This document shows, one piece after another, positions 57,501 through 64,000 of a stretch of DNA of 64,000 nucleotides (positions are counted from its first letter, which is position 1; each line of letters begins with the position of its first letter). The DNA comes from Bacteroidota bacterium (GTDB taxonomy: Bacteria > Bacteroidota > Bacteroidia > UKL13-3). The DNA lies in assembly GCA_947457395.1 (NCBI GenBank), contig CANGVA010000001.1:62001-126000 (forward strand), read 5' to 3'. The notes under the pieces are model-generated. The model was not told the origin of the DNA. It saw only the letters and a program-made list of their open reading frames with translations, and did no database searches. The translations under genes and the position numbers were made by a program.

Positions 57501-60500
57501 GGATTACAACAATTACTTTAAGGCTGGCAGTCCGCTAAGGCTGGTTGGTATAGGCACCAATGTATACTCACCAGCATCCATGAGAGGAGCCCTAGGTTTT
57601 AACAGCAACTCGGTTAGTATTAATCCTTCCTATGTATCTACAAAAAATCTGGCTACCAATCTTGTGTGTAACAATGGTATTGCAATCCCTGGTATTACAA
57701 CCGACTATGAAGGTCAAACGCGGAATAATCCACCTGATATTGGTGCAGATGAAAATATCAGTGTAGCAGCACTTGACCTAAGCCTGCAGCAAATTACAGC
57801 ACCACAAATTCCGATGCCTGTTGGCACACAAAACATCAGGGTGGTAGTGCGAAATAATGGTAGCTCACCTGTTACCACGGCTTCAGTATATTACAGTGTT
57901 AATGGCGGAACACTTCAAACCATTAATTGGGGTGGTACCTTGGCCCCATGTGATAGTGTTACTGTAGAGTTTAATGCCACGAGTGGTCCGGGTGCTTCAG
58001 ATCAGCGCTTCACATTCCTTCCGGGAACCAGCTATACCATATTGGCTTTTGTTGCGAATCCGAATGGTTCACCTGATTTACTCACAGTAAATGATTCGTT
58101 AATTATGGGTCCTGTTTGTGCTGCATTGGCAGGAAACTACATTATTGACAGTTCTGCTTCTGCACAAACAGCTACTACATTCACCAGTGTTTCCGCTGCA
58201 GCCAATGCTTTGAGTTGCGGTGGCATTACAGGGGCTGTTAATTTTGAAGTACTTCAGGGAACATATATTGGTCAGGTAGATATTTCCAATGTTTCAGGCG
58301 TATCTGCTATCAATACCATAGAGTTTAATGGTGGTAATGGCAATGCTGCTAGTCGTATCTTAAGCTTTGGAGCAACGACAACTAATTCACTTCATACCCT
58401 ACGTGTCAACAATACGCAGTTTGTTACCCTACGTAACCTTACTATTCGCGGAACAGGTGCAAGCTTTGGATGGCCGCTTCATTTACTTAATAATACCAGT
58501 AATACAAGAATCAAGAATTGTATTATAGACTTTATCGGTAATGGATTAAATGGCACTTCAGATAATTACGTGGGTATTGTTATGAATAATTGGAGTGCTT
58601 CTGCCTCACCCACCAATTCATCTTCATCATCTATAAATGTTGAGATTGATAGCAATACGATCCGTGGTGCCAACTCATCAGTTTACCTTGTAGGTAATGG
58701 AAATAACACAAATATCTTTTTTAGAAACAATACTTTAGATAGTGCCAATTTTTATGGCTTGTATGCACAAAGTTTAGTAGGTGCAAAAATGAATAACAAC
58801 ACCATAAACATGAGGACTAATGGAAGCACTTCAAGTTATGGCTTTTTCCTTTCAAGTATCAGCGGAACTGCAAGTGCCTTCGCGGAGCTAAACAGAAATA
58901 AGATAATTAATGCAGGCCAATATGGTATTTATGTTGCCAGTTCCACAGCAAACATTGCTAACCGAGCGCAATTGATAAATAATGCTGTTGGAGGTGGGTT
59001 CAGAAATAGCACACCATATGGTATATTCCTAACATCTAGCAGTAACTGGAATATTTGGTTTAACTCTGTGAATATTGACAACGTAGCTTCAGGAACTGCA
59101 GGTGCATTGTTTATCCAGTCAACATCTACTTTGAATGATGTGAGAAACAATAATCTTGCATTAACTCAACCATCTGTAGGAGCAAATATGCTGCCATTAC
59201 GTGCAGCAGCCGGCTGTACTTTTACTACACTTAATTTTAATAACTATTTCAGGCCCGCAACAACTAACCAGCTAATTAATGTAAACGGCACCAATTTTGA
59301 CACCCTAAACTACAATACATTGGCTGCAGGAGGAGTAAACTCGATTAGGAACAATCCGCAGTTCGCAGGGTCAAGAGATTTAACAATCAATACTGGTGCT
59401 AATAATGGAGTATTTATTTCTTCTGTTACAACAGACATAAATAATAATATTCGCAACAACCCGCCAGATATCGGATCTTATGAAACTACTTCAGGATTGG
59501 CGGTTGATTTAGGAATAGTTAGCCTTATTTCTCCTGATACCTTTCTTTCATCAGGTTTAAGAGATGTAACAGTATTGGTAAGAAATTTCGGAACTACACC
59601 TATAACGTCATTTAATTTAAGGCATACAGTAAACGGTACTGCTATGCAAGACAGTATATTTACAGGTTTAAATCTGGCAATAAATGATACACTGCGTATA
59701 ACGCTTAGCGGATCCAAAAGGGCAAATTTCCTTACGGGTATATTAAATTCTTTCAGGGTATATATTCATCAGCCTAATGGGGGCGTAGATAATAATAATA
59801 TCAATGATACCATTACCGTTGGGCCAAAATTTTCAGCACTCAATGGAAACTATACCATCAATCCTTCAGGTTCAGGAGCAACCAATTTTACTACTTTTCG
59901 TGCTGCTGTTAACGCACTGAATTTAGCAGGTGTAGCAGGCCCGGTTGTGTTTACAGTTTCTCCGGCAACGTATAATGAGCAGGTAAATATTGGTATAGTT
60001 GCAGGAGCTTCTGCAACCAATGCCATTTCGTTTACAGGAACAAATGTGGCAACATGTATCATAGATACGGCAGCCAATACTGCTACAAATTATCATACAA
60101 TAAGGCTAACAGATGCGGCATTTGTGAGTTTACGTAATTTAACCATCCGCTCATCAGGCGCTTCATTTGGTGTTGCACTGCAAATTAGCGGCAATAGCAA
60201 CTTTAGTCGTGTAAAGAATTGTGTAATTGAAATTTCTGGAGCAGCCGCAGCCAGCACTAGTTCTAATTTTATTGCTGTGCTTATGGGCAATACAACGAAT
60301 GTGACCTCTCCTTTTTTCAGTGGCCAGCAGATAACGGGTTTTGAGCTAGATAGTAATATTATTAATAATGGGTATTACGGAATATTTATGTTTGGTCGAT
60401 TCAGCACGCCCTTTCCTTTTGATAACATGATTAGAAGAAACCAGATAATGAATGCTTTTTATTATGGTGTTTATGTTTCAAATTTTGAGGCGCTTAATTT

Positions 60501-63500
60501 TAGTAATAATATAGTAAACATGAGAAACCCGGGCACAACCAATGCTTATGGTTTTTATATGCAGAGTTCACAGAACACCCTTGATAGAATTCATAGAATA
60601 AATGGCAACCGATTTTTTAATAGTGGTAATTTTGGAATCTATATTACCAGTTCCGGTTCAGGTACCACAGGAAGAAATCAGCTTATTAATAACATGATTG
60701 CAGGAGGCTTCCGGACATCAAATGCCTATGGTATTTTCCTTAGTGCGGTTGATAATTTTGACATTCTGCATAACTCTGTGAATATTGATATCTCTACCAG
60801 TAATATTCAGTTTGCGTCACTATTTTTAAGTGGCGGCAATAACCTGGATATTCGTAATAATATTTTTGCACATACAGGTGGTGCAGGAAGTGCAGGTATA
60901 CCCGTTTATATCTCAAATCTTCCCGGAGGCTTATTCCGCTTTGATTTCAATAATTATTTTAAAACTTCTACAGCTAATAACACACTTTTATATATAGCAG
61001 GTCCAACATTTAACAGTTTAAATTATAAAGGGGCACTTGGCTATAACACCAACTCTATTGATGTAAATCCTCAGTTTGTTTCATCGGTTGATTTACGAAT
61101 AGGAAATGGCTGTTTAAATGGATTGAATACCGGACAGGTAGCCACAGATATAGATGGAGATATCCGCAATAATCCTCCGGATATTGGCTGTGATGAGTAC
61201 ATTGGGCTAAATAATGATATTGGGGTGGTTTCTGTTACACCGTTTGGTGCGGGTACTCAAAATGTGCGAGTCCTTATAAGAAACTTTGGAGGCAACACAG
61301 TTACATCAGCATTGGTTGGTTACGCTGTTAATGGTGGTCTTGCGAGGGTTGTTACCTTCAACGGTAGTTTGGCACCATGCGATACTGCTACGGTTGTATT
61401 TAGTGGCACCAATCAGTTTACATTTAATTTTGGTGTAAGCTACACCATAGCCGCTTACACGTCTGCACCTAATGGATTATTAGATTCCCGTCAGTCAAAC
61501 GATACATCAATACTTGGACCAACATGCGTTTTCTTAAATGGCGCATACACTATTAACCCTTCTGGTAGCGGATCAGCCAATTTTACATCCTTTACCGCAG
61601 CAGTTGCTGCTCTTAATTGTGGGGGCGTTTCCGCTCCTGTAGTTTTCAATGTAGCTGCCGGTACATATAATGAGCAAGTTGCATTACTTTCTTCTGTTAT
61701 TGGTAGCCCTGCAAATAGCATCACCTTCCAATCAGCAACTGGTCTTGCATCGAGCGTAACCTTAACATTTAATGCCACATCATCTGCGGCAAATTACACC
61801 CTTAACCTTTCAGGTGCCTCAAACATCAGATTCAGAAATATGACTATCAGTGCAACTAATTCATCTTTTGGAACAGCACTGTTACTGAATAATAATGCAT
61901 CAAACGATTCATTCATTAATGTAGTTTTTAATTCTCCTGTTACCACATCAACCAGTAGTAACATGTCTGTTATTATCTGTCCTAGTCCAACAATATCAAA
62001 TTTTATTTCATTTGATACCTGCCGCATAAATAACGGTGCATATGGAGCATTTTTTACTTCATCCGGCAGCAGTACTTTGGGTCAAAGTTCACAAACGCCA
62101 ACTTTTAATAATTGTGATTTTACCAATCAGTATGCCTATGGTATTTACCTTTCAAATATGGAAGGCGTGAGAATGACAAGGAACAGGATACAAACCAATT
62201 CAGCCTTTATTTCATACGCAGGTATTTATAACTATTGGATTACAATTCAGGCAGATTTCAGTAGGCCATTAATTACACAAAATATTATTTCAGGAGGGGC
62301 AGGTGGCTTTGGTATATATAATAATTATCTAGGTGTAAATTCATCCATGTCTGTTGCACGCAGGCCACTCATCGCGAACAACATGGTTTCAATTGGCACA
62401 GGTGCTAATGCTACAAATGGAATATATGATGCTAATAGCAATTGGGCAGATTATTTCCATAATACTGTAAATATTGGATGTAGCCAAACCGGAAATACAT
62501 CGGCAGCCGGCTGCTTTGTTTCTACATCGTATGGTAACTCAACAATCCTCAATAATATATTTGCAGCTTCTAATGGTGCGCCTGCTTTCAGAATGGATAA
62601 TAATACCTTTTATCCAACCTGTAACTTCAATAACTTTTATACCACCGGACCTAATTTAGCATTTCTTTCTTCATCTCCTTTTGCATCAATGCCTGCTTGG
62701 AGAGTTGCTTCCGCAAGAGATGCCAACTCCGTTAACCTTCCTCCCAACTTTCTTTCATTAACAGATTTACGTATTACTTCTGGCTGTATAAATGGTACCC
62801 TAATTGCCGGACTTAATACAGATATTGATGGGAAAACAAGGTCAAATCCTCCTGATATAGGTGCATCAGAATTTACCGGTTCCATTCTTAACGATATTGG
62901 TTTATCGATGTTGCAATCTCCAACTATTCCTTTTTCACCGGGCTTGCAAGATATACGGGTTGTGGTGAGTAACTATGGTTCAAACACTGTGTCATCAGCA
63001 ACAGTAAGATACCGTGTAAATGGTGGCCTACCTGTTACAGCGTCATATAGTGGTGCGTTGGTTGCTTGCGATACTGCAGGTATTTTATTTACCGGTGCAA
63101 ACAGAGTAAATTTTGTATTGGGTACAAGCTATATGCTACAGATTTGGACTGAGCAACCGAATGGTGTAGCAGATAATAACCGCACAAACGATACCATTAC
63201 AGTTACAATCTGTCCTGCATTAAATGGTCCTTATACCATTAATCCTTCAGGCAGTGGCCCAACAAATTTTACCTCTTTTTCGGCAGCAGCGGCAGCACTT
63301 AATTGCGGAGGCATGAATGGTCCTGTAACCTTTACGGTATCACCTGGCATATACAATGAGCAATTTACACTGAGCGGAATTCAGGGTCTTTCAGCGGTTA
63401 ACCGACTTACCATTAATGGTGTGAGTGCAGCAAACAGAACCATCACATTTAACCCAACCGTCAATTCAATGGGTCATACAATCAGGATACAGAATGCACC

Positions 63501-64000
63501 TTTTGTAAGTATCAGAAACCTAACCATTCTTTCCTCAGGTGCAAGCTTTGGTGCACCTGTACATATCCTTGGTTCGAGCAGTAACGCTTCAGTTAAAAAC
63601 TGTATCATTGGCTTTACGGGCAGTGCTGTGAGCAGCACATCATCGGCATATAATGCTGTAATCATTAATAACAATGCTGATGTTACCAATCCTACAGGAA
63701 CAGGTTCAGCAGGATCGGGTATTGAGATAGATAGTAATAATATCCGATTTGGGTTTTATGGTATTTGTATAAGCGGACAAACCAATACACCATACTTAAA
63801 CAGCATATTCGTTCGTAATAATGTTATTGATAGTGCATTTTCGTCAGGTATTTACACCTACTATACAGAAGCATGTAAGTTTTCTAGTAATACCATTCGT
63901 ATGCGTATTACAGGTAACACCAATTCGTTTGGCATGAGTCTTAATTTTGGCTTCTCATCAAACAGCACCTTATTTCATGAGATTGTTGGTAATGCTATTT
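54547..64000 (+). CDS. giant modular beta-helix/CARDB surface protein, 3' end beyond the window
   Basis: This ORF is missing from the supplied track because it has no stop in the window. Reading the frame from the ATG at 54547 by eye gives an uninterrupted protein of at least 3151 codons. A signal peptide (LRVVTLLFFFIIQAIP, cleavage near TYA) is followed by five complete modules and part of a sixth. A module begins (L)xGNYTI-(D/N)-S-like and carries the TNFTSFTAA helix, a GPVVFNVAAGTY strand and RNLTIRGTGASFGWPLHI. Then come right-handed beta-helix rungs rich in NNN, the motif FNSVNLDN, NNYFK, the closing motif RNNPPDIG and a CARDB-like domain (NxGSSPVTTASVYYSVNGG). I expect a T9SS tail but cannot see it. 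Role is unknown; adhesin or extracellular matrix are likely. Confidence 0.88.
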   Translation, partial: MKNLNSPLRVVTLLFFFIIQAIPSTTYAALSGNYTIDSSQAATLTNYRDFVSAISDMRIGTRSDGGTPNGAGLTGPVVFNVAAGTWVGQLDITGITGVSATNQITFDGGNGNAATRIIQFSATSLASAFTVRINNQQFVNLRNLTIIGSGPSFAWPLHIFNTSSNVKVKNCIIQFTSAFSAHTSTNFAAVVLNNSTASPTSGGSAAVNVEIDSNRIVGGNGNYLIGNGLNTGIFFRRNQVDSSFLYGVFAQAVGSLTINNNSLNMLSAGNISSAGIYLNSTPPTTSSFHQINGNSIIQAGLYGIFISGTNAQSTPRCQLINNAIGGGFRNTGNPAGIYFTSTYGWDVFYNSVNLDNVATGSQAAAFFFNNCCTTGSTLLDIRNNIFAVTSPSSSAFTFYYVNTSSFQYVVTTTAALNFNNYFKAGIQSTQPTVYFGGSVLTPANLIGNGGYNTNSIITDPTFTSRFNLRPLNPCNNGTAIAGIITDLAGATRNMPPDIGAYEVTPVNNDIGVERITSPALPFSAGNQNITVVLRNYGSNTITSANVSYSINGGFPVTLPFSGSLAPCGTATFTFSGGSQFNFLPNTPYQIKVYTDNPNNNADAVPANDTASIPLIYSGLSGNYTIDQSQPASPTNFTSFTSAALALNNGGVSGPVFFSVQGSTPYVEQIKLVNVSGSSATNTITFDGGAGNAANRIITFAATLQAESHTIRIENTPWVNIRNLTIRGTGASFAWPMHIFGNSASNIKVKNCVMNFTGGNGVNGTNDNFTGLVLNGSTTSVYSNSSAFNIELDSNTIDGGNNGMFIYTQNSNNITMNNNRINNANLYGIYFYYTTAFRCNNNIINMRPTGASNSMGIYANFPANSGTYAKEIIGNVITDAGQYGLNLYYMQGTTAQRARVVNNMIGGNFRSTDPAGIYMNQNCTNVDVWFNSVNLDNAATSTQTAALEILFNCSGLDVRNNNLVVTNANSTAFALLCDNQSSFNQLDYNNYFKAGSPLRLVGIGTNVYSPASMRGALGFNSNSVSINPSYVSTKNLATNLVCNNGIAIPGITTDYEGQTRNNPPDIGADENISVAALDLSLQQITAPQIPMPVGTQNIRVVVRNNGSSPVTTASVYYSVNGGTLQTINWGGTLAPCDSVTVEFNATSGPGASDQRFTFLPGTSYTILAFVANPNGSPDLLTVNDSLIMGPVCAALAGNYIIDSSASAQTATTFTSVSAAANALSCGGITGAVNFEVLQGTYIGQVDISNVSGVSAINTIEFNGGNGNAASRILSFGATTTNSLHTLRVNNTQFVTLRNLTIRGTGASFGWPLHLLNNTSNTRIKNCIIDFIGNGLNGTSDNYVGIVMNNWSASASPTNSSSSSINVEIDSNTIRGANSSVYLVGNGNNTNIFFRNNTLDSANFYGLYAQSLVGAKMNNNTINMRTNGSTSSYGFFLSSISGTASAFAELNRNKIINAGQYGIYVASSTANIANRAQLINNAVGGGFRNSTPYGIFLTSSSNWNIWFNSVNIDNVASGTAGALFIQSTSTLNDVRNNNLALTQPSVGANMLPLRAAAGCTFTTLNFNNYFRPATTNQLINVNGTNFDTLNYNTLAAGGVNSIRNNPQFAGSRDLTINTGANNGVFISSVTTDINNNIRNNPPDIGSYETTSGLAVDLGIVSLISPDTFLSSGLRDVTVLVRNFGTTPITSFNLRHTVNGTAMQDSIFTGLNLAINDTLRITLSGSKRANFLTGILNSFRVYIHQPNGGVDNNNINDTITVGPKFSALNGNYTINPSGSGATNFTTFRAAVNALNLAGVAGPVVFTVSPATYNEQVNIGIVAGASATNAISFTGTNVATCIIDTAANTATNYHTIRLTDAAFVSLRNLTIRSSGASFGVALQISGNSNFSRVKNCVIEISGAAAASTSSNFIAVLMGNTTNVTSPFFSGQQITGFELDSNIINNGYYGIFMFGRFSTPFPFDNMIRRNQIMNAFYYGVYVSNFEALNFSNNIVNMRNPGTTNAYGFYMQSSQNTLDRIHRINGNRFFNSGNFGIYITSSGSGTTGRNQLINNMIAGGFRTSNAYGIFLSAVDNFDILHNSVNIDISTSNIQFASLFLSGGNNLDIRNNIFAHTGGAGSAGIPVYISNLPGGLFRFDFNNYFKTSTANNTLLYIAGPTFNSLNYKGALGYNTNSIDVNPQFVSSVDLRIGNGCLNGLNTGQVATDIDGDIRNNPPDIGCDEYIGLNNDIGVVSVTPFGAGTQNVRVLIRNFGGNTVTSALVGYAVNGGLARVVTFNGSLAPCDTATVVFSGTNQFTFNFGVSYTIAAYTSAPNGLLDSRQSNDTSILGPTCVFLNGAYTINPSGSGSANFTSFTAAVAALNCGGVSAPVVFNVAAGTYNEQVALLSSVIGSPANSITFQSATGLASSVTLTFNATSSAANYTLNLSGASNIRFRNMTISATNSSFGTALLLNNNASNDSFINVVFNSPVTTSTSSNMSVIICPSPTISNFISFDTCRINNGAYGAFFTSSGSSTLGQSSQTPTFNNCDFTNQYAYGIYLSNMEGVRMTRNRIQTNSAFISYAGIYNYWITIQADFSRPLITQNIISGGAGGFGIYNNYLGVNSSMSVARRPLIANNMVSIGTGANATNGIYDANSNWADYFHNTVNIGCSQTGNTSAAGCFVSTSYGNSTILNNIFAASNGAPAFRMDNNTFYPTCNFNNFYTTGPNLAFLSSSPFASMPAWRVASARDANSVNLPPNFLSLTDLRITSGCINGTLIAGLNTDIDGKTRSNPPDIGASEFTGSILNDIGLSMLQSPTIPFSPGLQDIRVVVSNYGSNTVSSATVRYRVNGGLPVTASYSGALVACDTAGILFTGANRVNFVLGTSYMLQIWTEQPNGVADNNRTNDTITVTICPALNGPYTINPSGSGPTNFTSFSAAAAALNCGGMNGPVTFTVSPGIYNEQFTLSGIQGLSAVNRLTINGVSAANRTITFNPTVNSMGHTIRIQNAPFVSIRNLTILSSGASFGAPVHILGSSSNASVKNCIIGFTGSAVSSTSSAYNAVIINNNADVTNPTGTGSAGSGIEIDSNNIRFGFYGICISGQTNTPYLNSIFVRNNVIDSAFSSGIYTYYTEACKFSSNTIRMRITGNTNSFGMSLNFGFSSNSTLFHEIVGNAI
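54634..56400 (+). repeat. giant protein module 1 (589 residues)
   Basis: Opens LSGNYTIDSSQAATLTN. Its helix region closes with RNMPPDIGAYE, followed by the CARDB-like NNDIGVERITSPALPF and SLAPCGTATFTF. It has an extra segment (IGTRSDGGTPNGAG) early on, which partly explains its greater length. Confidence 0.85.
56401..58125 (+). repeat. giant protein module 2 (575 residues)
   Basis: Opens LSGNYTIDQSQPASPTNFTS. It contains RNLTIRGTGASFAWPMHIFG, FNSVNLDNAATSTQTAAL and RNNPPDIGADE, and ends with TLAPCDSVTVEF in its CARDB-like domain. Confidence 0.85.
58126..59838 (+). repeat. giant protein module 3 (571 residues)
   Basis: Opens LAGNYIIDSSASAQTATTF. It keeps RNLTIRGTGASFGWPLHL, FNSVNIDNVASG and RNNPPDIGSYE. 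Its CARDB-like domain lacks the LAPCD cysteine seen in modules 1, 2 and 4 (NLAINDTLRI here). Confidence 0.85.
59839..61533 (+). repeat. giant protein module 4 (565 residues)
   Basis: Opens LNGNYTINPSGSGATNF, the first of the three modules with the NPSGSG variant. RNNPPDIGCDEY closes the helix region, and SLAPCDTATVVF marks its CARDB-like domain. Confidence 0.85.
61534..63219 (+). repeat. giant protein module 5 (562 residues)
   Basis: Opens LNGAYTINPSGSGSANF. It is the most divergent module in its centre: RFRNMTISATNSSFGTALLL replaces RNLTIRGTGASF, and FHNTVNIGCSQTG replaces FNSVNLDN. It closes with RSNPPDIGASEF and ALVACDTAGILF. Confidence 0.8.
63220..64000 (+). repeat. giant protein module 6, truncated by the window (260 residues seen)
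   Basis: Opens LNGPYTINPSGSGPTNF and reads on through RNLTILSSGASFGAPVHILG before the edge. The closing motif and CARDB-like domain lie outside the window. Confidence 0.8.

Noticed and set aside
55909-63689. Minus-strand ORFs opposite the giant gene.
   Set aside because: They are shadows of the plus-strand frame, with low-complexity composition and no recognisable domains.
54634-64000. Periodic repeats at the right end as a CRISPR array or tandem DNA satellite.
   Set aside because: The period is about 1.7 kb, the repeats are conserved at protein level rather than as identical DNA, and the frame is open throughout.
1-64000. tRNA, rRNA, insertion sequences, phage genes or integrase sites.
   Set aside because: No tRNA-like cloverleaf with CCA context, transposase, integrase or terminal inverted repeats was recognised on reading both strands; absence is limited by eye inspection.

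Overview
The window is a chromosomal segment of a member of the Bacteroidota. The lineage call rests on three proteins with a type IX secretion (T9SS) C-terminal sorting domain (YPNP motif), lipobox lipoproteins with a Ser-Cys or Ala-Cys site, signal peptides ending in Ala-Gln, TAnnTTTG-type -7 promoter boxes, a surA/moxR block, a dut/nucleotidyltransferase/TPR/DUF4292/envC block and a rimP-nusA-infB operon. Order and genus cannot be fixed from the sequence alone. Base composition and coding style look uniform. I see no rRNA, tRNA, IS element, prophage or CRISPR array, and no intergenic gap above about 300 bases.

Layout. 1-1.8 kb (minus): a truncated membrane protein and a secreted unknown. 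1.8-11 kb (plus): HflX GTPase; three periplasmic foldase-type proteins (double-parvulin protein, SurA-like lipoprotein, SurA); MoxR ATPase; TauE/SafE permease; YihY/BrkB protein; Aat transferase. 11-16.9 kb: PnuC, ApaG, an LpxH-like phosphoesterase, a GT-B glycosyltransferase, a large fused GT2 membrane glycosyltransferase and RecR. 16.9-24.8 kb: a sodium:solute symporter, small membrane and secreted proteins, a MetH lacking its homocysteine domain, and MenC/MenA of menaquinone synthesis. 24.8-30.2 kb (minus): EnvC-like M23 protein, DUF4292 lipoprotein, TPR protein, sugar nucleotidyltransferase and dUTPase. 30.4-34.8 kb: a T9SS cargo protein, AspS, TadA, Mn-type superoxide dismutase and a small unknown. 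34.9-39.7 kb: rimP-nusA-infB. 39.7-48.8 kb: a lipoprotein, a DUF2723 membrane protein, RlmB, M28 and M1 peptidases, a short 3HCDH-domain protein and RidA. 49-64 kb is the cell-surface part: a DUF4397 T9SS protein, a peptidase-like/TolB-propeller/outer-membrane-barrel fusion, and a giant modular protein.

The most notable feature is absent from the supplied ORF track because it has no stop inside the window. From 54547 to the right edge one plus-strand frame reads as a single protein of at least 3151 codons with a signal peptide. It contains five complete modules of about 560-590 residues and the start of a sixth. Each full module is a predicted right-handed beta-helix region closed by a PPDIG motif and a CARDB-like domain. 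Module length falls steadily (589, 575, 571, 565, 562 residues). This is probably a giant surface or secreted T9SS protein, but its C-terminus lies outside the window.

Other points of interest are a GT2 protein fused to a reduced polyprenyl-phosphate sugar-transferase-like region; a barrel fusion whose signal peptide lies upstream of the called start with no canonical start codon; an intrinsic terminator whose U-tract touches the rlmB start codon; and a possible exported form of RidA that overlaps its divergent neighbour.
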